DNA of 19,024 nt from Anaerolineae bacterium (GCA_015489285.1 WGAA01000008.1:1-19024), one strand, 5' to 3'; positions 1 through 8,439 are shown, counted from the stretch's first letter. Translations and numbers: made by a program. Notes: a model not told the origin generated them from the sequence alone.

Positions 1-22
1 ACTCTGTTACTCGTTACTTTAC

Positions 23-50
23 TTGGCTTTTCCCTGAAGTGTGATATAAT
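23..50 (+). promoter_or_regulatory. Sigma-70-type promoter of the peptide ABC operon
   Basis: A perfect -10 box TATAAT lies at 45-50, with a TG one base upstream (TGA-TATAAT), which makes it an extended -10. A -35-like TTGGCT (four of six consensus bases) lies at 23-28, 16 bp upstream. Transcription would start near 57 and leave a leader of about 110 nt before the ATG at 166. Boxes and spacing are seen directly; activity is inferred. Confidence 0.7.
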
Positions 51-77
51 AAAGCCATCTGAGCGTTCCCGCCTGAC

Positions 78-110
78 GTAGAAGGAAGGCGCGCGCTCGC
101 TTCCTTCTAC
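78..110 (+). promoter_or_regulatory. Perfect 11-bp hairpin in the leader of the first binding-protein gene
   Basis: GTAGAAGGAAG at 78-88 is exactly complementary to CTTCCTTCTAC at 100-110, with an 11-nt GC-rich loop. No U-tract follows, so it is not a standard intrinsic terminator. It lies between the promoter and the AAGGAGGAGG ribosome site. It could stabilise the mRNA or bind a regulator. Its purine-rich left arm resembles a Shine-Dalgarno sequence, but it is about 80 nt from the start codon. Confidence 0.6.
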
Positions 111-165
111 GCCGGTAACGATGGTGCAGTTGGATAACCCAGAATCTTGAAGAAAGGAGGAGGAC

Positions 166-2181
166 ATGTCCCGCAAGCGCTTGCTTTTGTTGGCGGTCTT
201 GGTCATCGCTGCTATGGTCTTGGCGGCGTGCCCCAAGCCCACACCTGAGAAGGTGGTCGAGACCGTTGTCGTCACCAAGGAGGTGAAGGAGGTCGTCAAG
301 GAGACGGTCGTTGTTACCAAGGAGGTGGAGAAGACCGTCGTGGTGACCCCCACGCCCACACCGGAAGGGGCCTACGTGGAGCGTCCCTACCGCATCGCCA
401 TCTTCGAGGACCTGACCACCACCAACCCCTGGTCCTACTACGGCCCCAACTCCACGGTGTGGAACGGCTACGTGTTGGGCCTGATGCTGCCGTCCCTCTA
501 CACCTACTCGGATCAGCGGTTCGACTGGGTCCCCAGCCTGGCCGACGGCTTCCCCACACCGCTGGAGCAGGAAGGGGACTACTGGGTCTCCACGGTGAAG
601 ATCCGGGAGGGCGCCAAGTGGAGCGATGGCGAGCCCATCACGGCCGAGGACGTGGCCTTCACGGCCAACACCGCGGTCCAGCTCAAGCTCACGGACAACT
701 GGGAAGCTGCCTATGATCCTGAGTACGTGGACCACGTGGAGGCTGTGGACACCTACACGGTGAAGTTCTACTTCAAGAAGAAGCCGGGTCTGGCCCGCTG
801 GCAGTTCGGTGCGGCGATGGCGCCCATCCTGCCCAAGCACTTCTGGGCCTCCGCGGTGGAGGAAGCCAAGAAGAAGCTTGAGGGTGTGGACCCCAACGAC
901 GAAGAGGCGTACAAGAAGGCCCTGGAAGAGGCCCACAAGGTGCTCTACACCGCGTCCGCGGACGGCCAGCCTTCGGGCGGTGCCTTCGTCCTCTCCAAGT
1001 GGGAGAAGGGCGCGTTTGCCCAGTCGGATCGGGTGGAGAACTGGGCCTTCAAGGGACAGCACATTGTGGAGTACAAGAACGGCGCCTACTACGAAGAGGT
1101 GCCCGGCTGGTATGAGTTCTGCGCTTACGGTGATTGCTCCGGCGATGTGAGCCTGGAGTTCACCGTTGGCCCGTATGTCACCTCCGTGCTGCACAACCTG
1201 TACGGCAGCCAGGATGCGGCCATCCTCGCGCTGCAGAAGGATGAGGTCGACTTCATGCTGAACCCGCTGGGCCTCCAGGTCGGTCTGGCGCAACAGCTGG
1301 AGCAGGCGGGTAAATTCCGCGTCATCCGCAACCCCTCCAACGGCTTCCGCTACCTGGGCTTCAACCTGGAGCGCAAGCCTCAGGACATGAAGGAATTCCG
1401 CGAGGCTGTTGCCTACCTCATCGACAAGGAGTTCATCACCCAACGGTTGCTCCAGGGCGCGGCCCTGCCCGTCTACACCCTGGTCCCCGAAGGGAACTCC
1501 TTCTGGTTCAACCCGGATGTGCCCAAGATCGGTCAGGGCATGAGCCGCGAGGAGCGGGTCAACAAGGCCGTGGAGATCCTCAAGTCCGCGGGCTTCACCT
1601 GGGACAAGGAGCCCAAGTGGGATCCCAAGAAGAAGGCCGTGGATCCGGGTGAAGGCCTGAAGCTGCCCGACGGTTCGCCCATGCCCGAGTTCGAGATCTT
1701 GGCGCCCAGCGCAGGGTATGACCCCATGCGCGCGACCGCGGCCATCTGGATCGAGAAGTGGCTGAACGAAGTCGGCATCCCGGCCAAGGCCAACCTCACC
1801 GGCTTCAACGTCATCGTGCAGAAGGTCTTCGTCGAGGGCGACTTCGACATGTGGATCCTCGGTTGGGGCCTCTCCATCTACCCCGACTACCTGTGCGACT
1901 TCTTCATGACCGATTCGGGCTACAACGTGGGGCACTACAGCAACCCCGACTTCGACAAGATGTGCCAGGCCTTCCTCGAGGAGACCGACATCAACAAGGC
2001 CCGCGAAGAGGCCTTCAAGCTCCAGGAAGTGCTGGCCGAAGAGTTGCCCTACGTGACCCTCTTCACGGCCCCCATTCTGGAAGCCTACGATCCCAGCGTC
2101 GTCCAGTTCCCCTACACGGAGACGCTGGACGGTCTCCAGAACGTGTACGGCCTGCCCTCTTCGGTCAAGCTCATGAAATAA
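166..2181 (+). CDS. ABC transporter substrate-binding lipoprotein, family 5 (peptide/nickel type)
   Basis: This 671-residue extracytoplasmic solute receptor should capture a peptide or similar ligand for the permeases and ATPases encoded just downstream. Residues 1-21 form a lipoprotein signal peptide ending in VLAAC, with Cys22 as the lipidated residue. Residues about 29-68 form a Val/Lys/Glu/Thr linker with repeated TVVVTKEV units and a TPTPTP end, which should tether the binding domain to the membrane. The rest fits the SBP_bac_5 fold, for example REGAKWSDGEPITAEDVAFT near residues 146-165 and FDMWILGWG near the C-terminus. The start is set by AAGGAGGAGG just before the ATG. It is rich in lysine (about 48 by hand count), unlike the other proteins here, and uses mostly AAG, which suggests high expression. 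A terminator-like hairpin follows. The substrate is not deducible from sequence. Confidence 0.93.
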   Translation: MSRKRLLLLAVLVIAAMVLAACPKPTPEKVVETVVVTKEVKEVVKETVVVTKEVEKTVVVTPTPTPEGAYVERPYRIAIFEDLTTTNPWSYYGPNSTVWNGYVLGLMLPSLYTYSDQRFDWVPSLADGFPTPLEQEGDYWVSTVKIREGAKWSDGEPITAEDVAFTANTAVQLKLTDNWEAAYDPEYVDHVEAVDTYTVKFYFKKKPGLARWQFGAAMAPILPKHFWASAVEEAKKKLEGVDPNDEEAYKKALEEAHKVLYTASADGQPSGGAFVLSKWEKGAFAQSDRVENWAFKGQHIVEYKNGAYYEEVPGWYEFCAYGDCSGDVSLEFTVGPYVTSVLHNLYGSQDAAILALQKDEVDFMLNPLGLQVGLAQQLEQAGKFRVIRNPSNGFRYLGFNLERKPQDMKEFREAVAYLIDKEFITQRLLQGAALPVYTLVPEGNSFWFNPDVPKIGQGMSREERVNKAVEILKSAGFTWDKEPKWDPKKKAVDPGEGLKLPDGSPMPEFEILAPSAGYDPMRATAAIWIEKWLNEVGIPAKANLTGFNVIVQKVFVEGDFDMWILGWGLSIYPDYLCDFFMTDSGYNVGHYSNPDFDKMCQAFLEETDINKAREEAFKLQEVLAEELPYVTLFTAPILEAYDPSVVQFPYTETLDGLQNVYGLPSSVKLMK

Positions 2182-2193
2182 GTGCGGTTCTCG

Positions 2194-2227
2194 AGGCCGC
2201 CGGGGAACTTCCTCGGCGGCCTTTTTG
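2194..2227 (+). terminator. Intrinsic terminator or attenuator after the first binding-protein gene
   Basis: AGGCCGCCG at 2194-2202 pairs perfectly with CGGCGGCCT at 2214-2222, and a TTTTT run follows directly. It sits 13 nt after the stop codon and inside an otherwise collinear transporter operon. Partial termination here would give more binding protein than permease and ATPase, as is known for many ABC importer operons. The structure is seen; partial readthrough is inferred. Confidence 0.8.
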
Positions 2228-2276
2228 TTCCTTCCGTTTCATCCGATGCCCCGCGCGTCCGACGGAAGGCGTCCCT

Positions 2277-2305
2277 TTGGAAAAAAGACACTTCTGTGTC
2301 ACAAT
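2277..2305 (+). promoter_or_regulatory. Possible secondary promoter before the permease genes
   Basis: TTGGAA at 2277-2282 and CACAAT at 2300-2305 are 17 bp apart, and each matches four of six sigma-70 consensus bases. The spacer holds most of a perfect small palindrome, GACAC-TTCT-GTGTC at 2287-2300, that could be an operator. It lies downstream of the terminator, so it could supply transcription of the permease and ATPase genes. Support is only moderate. Confidence 0.4.
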
Positions 2306-2391
2306 ACACCTCCGGGGATGAGATTCCCCCTGGAAAGCCGGTGGAATGCCCCGGTCCATTTCCCTAACGATTTCAGGAGACAGGGTGGGTC

Positions 2392-3543
2392 ATGACTCGA
2401 TATGTCCTGAGGCGTCTCGTACAAATTGTCATCACCTTCTTCCTCTTCCAGACGTTGACGTTCTTCCTCCTCTACGCTCAGCCGGGGGACATTGCCAACC
2501 AGTACCTCCTCAACCCGAACCTTCCCCCTGATGCCGCGGAGCGTCTGCGTCAGGAGCTGGGGTTGGACAAACCACCCCATTTGCAGTACATCCAGTACAT
2601 GAAGAACTTCCTCACAGGGAATTTGGGCGTTTCCTTCACCAATTACCCCCGTCCGGTCATCGACATCATCAAGGAGCGTTTGCCCCGCACCCTGGTGCTC
2701 TTCTTCACCGCGACGATCATTTCCTTCTACGTGGGCTTTGCTTTGGGCAAGGTGCTGGCGTGGAGACGGGGCGGGCTCTTCGAATACGGGGTAACGGTGG
2801 TGGGGGTGACGTTGTACACGGTGTTCACGCCCTGGTTCGCCTTGATGATGATCTGGCTCTTTGCCTACAAGTTGAACCTCTTTCCCACGGGGAAGTTCGT
2901 GACGCCCACCTTGTGGCAGAACGCGCCTGTGGACGCGAACACCGTGTTCGGCCGCATGATTTACACGGGCATCCTGGGCAGCGTTGTCGCCTTCGTCGTC
3001 TACCTGCTCGTGCGTCGTCTTCCGCCCCCCACGCGGAACATGTCGGGGATTTTGGCCGTTTTGGCCGGCCTCCTGGGCATGGTCATCCCCTGGGTTCAAT
3101 CTCCCCTGGCCCGGTACGCGGTGGACATCCTCTGGCACATGGTGTTGCCCATCCTCACCTTGACCCTGATCTCCTTCGCCGGGACCATGCTCTTGACCCG
3201 TAACAGCCTCCTGGAGACCATGCGGGAGGATTTCATCCTGGCGGCCCGGGCAAAAGGCCTTCCGGAAAAGGTCGTGCGGGACAAACACGCGGCCCGAACG
3301 GCCCTGTTGCCCGTCGTCACCAGCCTCGTTTTCAGCCTGGCCTTCGCCATCGACGGCGGGGTCATCACGGAAACGATGTTCTCCTGGCCCGGCATGGGGT
3401 TGACCCTCCTGAACGCGGTGGTGCAGGAGGACATCCCCCTGGCGATGGGGGCGTTCTCCTTTACGGGTATTCTGGCCCTTCTGGCCCACCTGGCCGCGGA
3501 TCTCCTTTACGCCTACCTGGATCCGCGCATCCGGTATTCATAA
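2392..3543 (+). CDS. dppB: Peptide-type ABC transporter permease, DppB/OppB family
   Basis: This 383-residue inner-membrane subunit should form one half of the translocation channel. The N-terminus MTRYVLRRLVQIVITFF leads into the first membrane helix. A periplasmic region with a GLDKPP motif follows, as is usual for DppB. The cytoplasmic EAA loop, which contacts the ATPases, is visible near residue 280 as EDFILAARAKGLPEKVV. The C-terminus DLLYAYLDPRIRYS is typical. The protein is about 50 residues longer than common DppB proteins (about 306-340): an extra segment around residues 185-245 holds two additional hydrophobic stretches split by RRLPPPTRN. The start ATG follows purine-rich AGGAG and AGGGTGGG sequences. 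The gene is 18 nt upstream of its partner permease. Substrate unknown. Confidence 0.92.
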   Translation: MTRYVLRRLVQIVITFFLFQTLTFFLLYAQPGDIANQYLLNPNLPPDAAERLRQELGLDKPPHLQYIQYMKNFLTGNLGVSFTNYPRPVIDIIKERLPRTLVLFFTATIISFYVGFALGKVLAWRRGGLFEYGVTVVGVTLYTVFTPWFALMMIWLFAYKLNLFPTGKFVTPTLWQNAPVDANTVFGRMIYTGILGSVVAFVVYLLVRRLPPPTRNMSGILAVLAGLLGMVIPWVQSPLARYAVDILWHMVLPILTLTLISFAGTMLLTRNSLLETMREDFILAARAKGLPEKVVRDKHAARTALLPVVTSLVFSLAFAIDGGVITETMFSWPGMGLTLLNAVVQEDIPLAMGAFSFTGILALLAHLAADLLYAYLDPRIRYS

Positions 3544-3561
3544 CTCTGGGAGGAGTGGACT

Positions 3562-4512
3562 GTGAGCGACGCGAGTTCGGTTACCGTCATCCACCGCCCC
3601 CTGTGGCGGGTCCGTTTGGAGCTCTTTTGGAAGAGCGTACGGACGAATTGGGCCCTTTTTATCGAGAACCCCATCGGGGTCATCGGCTTGGCCATCATCC
3701 TCTTTTTCGCCCTGATGGCCGTCTTACATCCCATCCTGATGAAGACGGTGTGGGACCCGACGGTGTACGACCCCATCACCGGGTATGATTTCGAGATCCT
3801 GCGCCATCCCGCGCCCCCCTCCGCGCGCCACCTCCTGGGTACCGACCCCCTGGGGCGGGATGTGTTGAGCCAGCTGATGTACAGCACGCAGACGGAGTTC
3901 ATCCTGGGGGTCGTGGCCGCTCTGATTACGGTGACCATCGGCACCCTGATCGGCGCGCTCTCTGCCTACTACGGTGGGGTCATCGACACCCTCTTCATGC
4001 GTCTGGCCGACCTGGTCATCATGCTGCCCTTCATCTCCATCCTCATCGTGCTCAGCGCCCTCTTCAAGCTGAACATGCTCAAACTGGCCCTTGTCATCGG
4101 CATCCTTTCCGGCTTTGGCGGAGTGACGGTCATCATCAAATCCCAGGCCCTGAGCATCAAGGTGAAGCCGTACATCGAGGCCGCGCGGGTGGCCGGCGGG
4201 GGGGATTGGCACATCATCGTCGTGCACTTCATTCCCAACCTTCTCCCCCTCTCCTTCCTCTACATGATGTTCACGGTGACCAGTGCCATCTTTTCCGAGG
4301 CCGTCCTCTCCTTCTTCGGTCTGATCAACATCCGCATGTCCTGGGGCATCATGATCCACACGACCCAGACCGCGGGATACCTGTTGAATGTGGGACAATA
4401 CTGGTGGCTGGTCATTCCGGCCGGCCTGGCCATTACACTGCTCTGCTCTGCCTTCTATCTGGTCGGTCGGGCGTTGGATGAGGTCGTCAATCCTCGTCTG
4501 CGCCGCCGATAA
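3562..4512 (+). CDS. dppC: Peptide-type ABC transporter permease, DppC/OppC family
   Basis: This 316-residue membrane subunit should form the second half of the channel with the upstream DppB-like protein. It has the usual N-terminal helix (GVIGLAIILFFALMAVLHPIL), the conserved HLLGTDPLGRDVLSQLMYSTQ motif near residue 94, several further hydrophobic helices, and an EAA-type loop (KVKPYIEAARVAGGGDWHIIVVHFIPN) facing the ATPases. The C-terminus LDEVVNPRLRRR is characteristic. Translation starts at GTG (3562), with GGGAGGAG at 3548-3555 as ribosome site. Length is normal for the family. Confidence 0.93.
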   Translation: MSDASSVTVIHRPLWRVRLELFWKSVRTNWALFIENPIGVIGLAIILFFALMAVLHPILMKTVWDPTVYDPITGYDFEILRHPAPPSARHLLGTDPLGRDVLSQLMYSTQTEFILGVVAALITVTIGTLIGALSAYYGGVIDTLFMRLADLVIMLPFISILIVLSALFKLNMLKLALVIGILSGFGGVTVIIKSQALSIKVKPYIEAARVAGGGDWHIIVVHFIPNLLPLSFLYMMFTVTSAIFSEAVLSFFGLINIRMSWGIMIHTTQTAGYLLNVGQYWWLVIPAGLAITLLCSAFYLVGRALDEVVNPRLRRR

Positions 4513-4532
4513 TTCCCCTGGGAGTGAGGCGA

Positions 4533-5507
4533 ATGAGGGAACCTGTTCTTTCTGTGGAACATCTGACAATGCACTACTCCACCCGTAAGGGGGACGTCCA
4601 CGCGGTGGACGATGTATCCTTCGAACTCCATCCGGGCGAAGTGCTCGGTGTGGTAGGCGAATCGGGGAGCGGGAAGAGCTCCGTGGCCTTTACGCTCATG
4701 CGCCTCCTGCCGGAGAACGCGCACATCAAGGGGGGCCACGTGTGGATGAACGGCGTCGACCTGCTCACCCTGCCGGAAGACGAGATGCGACGTTACCGCT
4801 GGAAGCGGATCGCCATGATCTTCCAGGCCGCGATGAACACCTTGAACCCCGTGTACAAGGTGGGGGACCAGATCATCGAGGCGATGGAGACCCACGGGGT
4901 GGCGTACGGGGAGGCGGCCCGCAAGCGCGTGGCCGAACTTTTCGAGATGGTCGGGCTCGACCCCGCGCTCATGGACCGCTATCCTCACGAGTACAGCGGC
5001 GGCATGCGACAGCGGGCCATCATCGCCATGGCCCTCTCCTGCGACCCCGACGTGCTCATCGCGGATGAGCCCACGACCGCACTGGACGTCATCGTGCAGC
5101 ACCGGATTCTCAAGAACCTGTTGCAGTTGCAGAAGCGTCTGGACATGGCCATGATCTACATCACCCACGACATCGCGGTGGTGGCCGAGGTGAGTACCCG
5201 GATCGCGGTCATGTACGCGGGCCGTCTGGTGGAGATCGGGTCCACCGAGGACATCTTCCTGCGGCCCAAACACCGGTACACCGAGGCCCTCCTCCAGGCC
5301 TTCCCCAGCATTCACGGGGAGAAGAAGACGCTCCTCACCATCCCCGGTGAGCTGCCGAATCTGCTCAACCCACCTAGGGGTTGCCGCTTCCACCCCCGTT
5401 GCGCCTTCGCCACGGAAATCTGTAAGGAACGGGAACCCGAGTATCGGACCTTCAACCCCGGACATCTCGCCGCTTGTTGGCATCCTGTAGGGGAGGAGAA
5501 TGCATGA
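4533..5507 (+). CDS. dppD: Peptide-type ABC transporter ATP-binding protein, DppD/OppD family
   Basis: This 324-residue cytoplasmic ATPase should energise the importer together with the next gene product. Walker A is GESGSGKSS at residues 42-50, the ABC signature is SGGMRQR at 155-161, Walker B is VLIADEPTTALD, and the switch histidine is in ITHD. The C-terminal oligopeptide-transporter domain carries the Cys motif GCRFHPRCAFATEIC plus a later Cys, typical of this subfamily. I chose the ATG at 4533 because GGGAG lies 8 nt upstream. An in-frame GTG at 4524 would add three residues and is itself part of the ribosome-site region. The stop overlaps the start of the next gene as ATGA, which suggests coupled translation. 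Confidence 0.94.
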   Translation: MREPVLSVEHLTMHYSTRKGDVHAVDDVSFELHPGEVLGVVGESGSGKSSVAFTLMRLLPENAHIKGGHVWMNGVDLLTLPEDEMRRYRWKRIAMIFQAAMNTLNPVYKVGDQIIEAMETHGVAYGEAARKRVAELFEMVGLDPALMDRYPHEYSGGMRQRAIIAMALSCDPDVLIADEPTTALDVIVQHRILKNLLQLQKRLDMAMIYITHDIAVVAEVSTRIAVMYAGRLVEIGSTEDIFLRPKHRYTEALLQAFPSIHGEKKTLLTIPGELPNLLNPPRGCRFHPRCAFATEICKEREPEYRTFNPGHLAACWHPVGEENA

Positions 5508-6532
5508 GTTTCCAACCTCTGGTGAAAGTGGAAGGGCTGAAAAAGTATTTTCCCGTCAGCAAAGGGCTCTTCCGGAAGACCCACGATTACATCCACGCGG
5601 TGGATGATGTGTCCTTCTCCATCCAGCCCCGGGAAAGCCTGGGCCTGGTAGGAGAATCGGGATGCGGTAAGACGACAACGGGGAAGTTGCTGGTGCGCTT
5701 GTTGACCCCGACCGCGGGACGAATTTTCTTCCGCATGGAGGAGGAAGAGGCCCGAGAGGAAGGGGTCCGCCTGGAAGATGGGTATGTGGACGTGGCGACG
5801 TTGAAGGGGCGAGCCCTGAAGAACTTCCGCCGTCACGTGCAGATGATCTTCCAGGACCCTTATGAGTCCATGAATCCCCGGCTGACCATTTACGACATCG
5901 TCGCCGAGCCCATGGCCGTCCAGGGGATCGGTTCCGTGATGGAGCGGGAACAACGGGTCGCGGAGATGCTCCAACATGTGGGCCTGACCCCTCCCGAGTC
6001 CTTCATGTTCCGCTACCCCCACGAGTTGTCGGGGGGACAGCGCCAGCGTGTAGCCATCGCGCGGGCCCTGATCATCAACCCCACCTTCGTCATCGCGGAT
6101 GAGCCCACCTCCATGCTCGACGTGTCCGTGCGTACCGGGGTGATGCAGCTCATGCAGGATCTGGCAGACCGGTTCGGCATTTCCTACCTCTACATCACCC
6201 ACGACCTGGCCGTTGCCCGTTACATGTGCGACAAGATCGCGGTGATGTACCTGGGCAAGATCGTGGAGATGGCCGAGACCGAGGAGCTCTTACACCATCC
6301 CCTGCACCCGTACACGAAGGCCCTCCTCTCCGCGGTGCCCATCCCCGACCCCACGTACAAACGGGAAGTCATCGAGATCCGGGGAAGTGTGAGTACGCCC
6401 ATCAACCCGCCATCCTATTGCCGCTTCTACAACCGCTGCCCCGTCGCCAAGGAGGGGCTGTGTAACGTGCAGGAACACCCGCCTTTGGAGGACAAGGGGG
6501 GTGGACATTATGTGGCCTGTCATCTGGTCTAG
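5504..6532 (+). CDS. dppF: Peptide-type ABC transporter ATP-binding protein, DppF/OppF family
   Basis: This 342-residue ATPase should form a heterodimer with the upstream DppD-like protein. Walker A is GESGCGKTT at residues 50-58, the signature is LSGGQRQR starting at residue 175, Walker B is FVIADEPTSMLD, and the switch is ITHD. A C-terminal NPPSYCRFYNRCPVAKEGLC segment matches the family's Cys-rich tail. After Walker A there is an acidic insertion near residues 75-105 (RMEEEEAREEG and following), where many relatives have a short turn. The start overlaps the previous stop by four bases (ATGA), with GGGGAGGAG just upstream. The 3' end overlaps the second binding-protein gene by 23 nt. Confidence 0.94.
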   Translation: MSFQPLVKVEGLKKYFPVSKGLFRKTHDYIHAVDDVSFSIQPRESLGLVGESGCGKTTTGKLLVRLLTPTAGRIFFRMEEEEAREEGVRLEDGYVDVATLKGRALKNFRRHVQMIFQDPYESMNPRLTIYDIVAEPMAVQGIGSVMEREQRVAEMLQHVGLTPPESFMFRYPHELSGGQRQRVAIARALIINPTFVIADEPTSMLDVSVRTGVMQLMQDLADRFGISYLYITHDLAVARYMCDKIAVMYLGKIVEMAETEELLHHPLHPYTKALLSAVPIPDPTYKREVIEIRGSVSTPINPPSYCRFYNRCPVAKEGLCNVQEHPPLEDKGGGHYVACHLV

Positions 6533-8411
6533 GGAACGACGGGCCCTCCTGCCCTTCCTTATCGGTCTGGGTTTGCTTCTCCTCGCGCTGGTCGCGTGCC
6601 GGGGTGAAACACCCCCCTCACCGACCCCGCGCGAGGTGACCCGCATCGTGGAACGCACGGTGGTGGTCACGCAGGTCATCACGCGGGTGGTAACCCCTCC
6701 CCCCGGCAAGCCCACCGACCTGACCCTGTGCCTGCGCGAGGAACCCGCTTCCCTGGACCCCCTCGCCCTCTCCGGGGAGGACGCCCAGGCCCTTCACCTC
6801 CTCCTGGCGCGGGTCCTCGTCGGGTGGGACGAGAAGGGTCGGCCCTTCACCCAGGTGTTCGAGCGGGTTCCCACCTTGGAGAACGGGGACGCGCGCCTCG
6901 TCGGGGAGGAGGGCCCGGACGGCCACGTGGAGGTCACTTACCGCATCCGCCCGGACATCCGCTGGGAGGATGGGGCGCCCCTTTCCTCCCGGGATTTTCG
7001 GGTCGCCTGGGAGGCCGCGCGTGAGGGACGGGGGCTGCCCCGGTACCGGGCTCTGGCCCGGGATGTGGAGGACGTGCGCCTGGTGGACGAGCGGACTTTC
7101 ACCGTCGTCCTGCGCCAGGGGTTGATGACGCCCCTCTACATGACCTACCTTTTCGGCCCCTATCCGGCCCACGCGGGCGGGACCCTCGCGGCGGAGCATC
7201 CCCTTTCCTTCGGGCCGTACACGCTGGCGCGGTGGGACAAGGGGCGAGGGATGGTTTTCACCGCGCGCGCCAACGCGACCCTGCCCCCGGCGGTGCCCAC
7301 CCTGAACGTCCGTTTCGTCGATCCCGCGCAGGAGGACCCGGTGGTCGACCTGCTGGGGGGACGCTGTGATGTGCTCGCCCCCTCCTTGCTCACCCCCCTG
7401 GCGTCTCCCCTCTTACGTCAGGCAGAACGCCAGGGGCTGGTACACATGGCCACCGTGTCCGGACCGGCGTGGGTGCACCTGGATTTCAACACGTGGCCCC
7501 CTGAGGGACGGGTTCCCTTTTTCGCGGATGTGCGGGTGCGTCAGGCCGTGTTGTTGAGCCTGGACCGGACGCGCCTTGTCGCGGAGGCCACGGAGGGTCT
7601 GGCCCGCCCCATGCGTTCCTGGTTGCCCGAGTCCAGCTGGGCTTTCGAGGCCCTGCCCGCGTTGACCCCCGGCACGCAGGATGTCCGGCACGCGCGCCAG
7701 CTTCTGGCCGAGGCCGGGTGGCGGGATGAGGACGAAGATCACGTGCTGGAGGCCCACGAGGTCGGGGGGACTTTTTGGGACGGGGAGAGGTGGACGGTGG
7801 CCGAGGGCACGCGGTTTCGGGTGACGTTGGTGACGGCAGGAGGGGACGTGGTCGTCCGCCGCGTTGCCGAAGGGATCCGGCAGGCGCTGGCCGCGATAGG
7901 GATGGAGGTGCAGGTGGAGGAGGTGCCCGCGTCCGCCCTGTGGACGCCGGAGTCCCCCCTGCGGCAGCGGAAGTTCGACCTGGCCCTCTTCTCGTGGTTG
8001 CCCGGCCCCGACCCCGACGGCCGCTACATGTGGGTGGGCAACGCGATATGCCGCAAGGCCGACGGCAGCGTGTACGCGGCAGAGGCCGGACGGGCCTGTA
8101 CGCCCGGGGATGAGCTCCTCTACCCCTCCCAGATCCCCCGGGCGGACAACCACTGGGAAGGGGGAAATGTGGCCGGCTGGGCCCGAGCGGAGGCGTCCCT
8201 GGCCATCTACCAGGCAACGACCCGCTTACGCCCCCAGGACCGGGCCCCCTTTTACGTCCGACACCAGAGCCTGTTCGAGCACGATTTGCCGGTGATACCC
8301 CTTTTCTTCCGCCCCCGCCTGACCGCGTGGCGTGCCGGGTGGACTCACATTCGGCCGTTGCCCTTTCAGCCGGTCACCTGGAACTGTGAGGAGTGGGCGT
8401 GGGAGCCGTAG
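6510..8411 (+). CDS. Second substrate-binding lipoprotein of family 5, divergent
   Basis: This 633-residue lipoprotein should be a second ligand receptor for the same ABC importer. The signal peptide (RRALLPFLIGLGLLLLALVAC) places the lipidated Cys at residue 30. A linker with TVVVTQVITRVVT, like that of the first binding protein, follows. Family-5 features include an IRPDIRWEDGAPLSSRDFRVAW block and FDLALFSWLPGPDPDG near the C-terminus. I chose the ATG at 6510, with an AAGGGGGG ribosome site about 8 nt away; an in-frame GTG at 6501 is possible. It overlaps the ATPase gene by 23 nt. Composition is extreme: I count five lysines in the whole protein, against about 48 in the first binding protein. 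A different ligand is likely but not provable here. Confidence 0.88.
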   Translation: MWPVIWSRERRALLPFLIGLGLLLLALVACRGETPPSPTPREVTRIVERTVVVTQVITRVVTPPPGKPTDLTLCLREEPASLDPLALSGEDAQALHLLLARVLVGWDEKGRPFTQVFERVPTLENGDARLVGEEGPDGHVEVTYRIRPDIRWEDGAPLSSRDFRVAWEAAREGRGLPRYRALARDVEDVRLVDERTFTVVLRQGLMTPLYMTYLFGPYPAHAGGTLAAEHPLSFGPYTLARWDKGRGMVFTARANATLPPAVPTLNVRFVDPAQEDPVVDLLGGRCDVLAPSLLTPLASPLLRQAERQGLVHMATVSGPAWVHLDFNTWPPEGRVPFFADVRVRQAVLLSLDRTRLVAEATEGLARPMRSWLPESSWAFEALPALTPGTQDVRHARQLLAEAGWRDEDEDHVLEAHEVGGTFWDGERWTVAEGTRFRVTLVTAGGDVVVRRVAEGIRQALAAIGMEVQVEEVPASALWTPESPLRQRKFDLALFSWLPGPDPDGRYMWVGNAICRKADGSVYAAEAGRACTPGDELLYPSQIPRADNHWEGGNVAGWARAEASLAIYQATTRLRPQDRAPFYVRHQSLFEHDLPVIPLFFRPRLTAWRAGWTHIRPLPFQPVTWNCEEWAWEP

Positions 8412-8439
8412 GAACGTCTGAGGTTTCGGTCGATTTGTC

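Noticed and set aside
19..1935. A 638-codon open frame on the minus strand opposite the first binding-protein gene
   Set aside because: The plus-strand gene has a clear signal peptide, ribosome site and family motifs. The antisense frame is low-complexity, His/Gly/Leu/Val-rich, and stays open because of the high GC content.
2299..3489. A 396-codon minus-strand open frame opposite the DppB-like permease
   Set aside because: The translation is Gly/Gln/His-rich with no family motif, and its coding partner is a clear permease.
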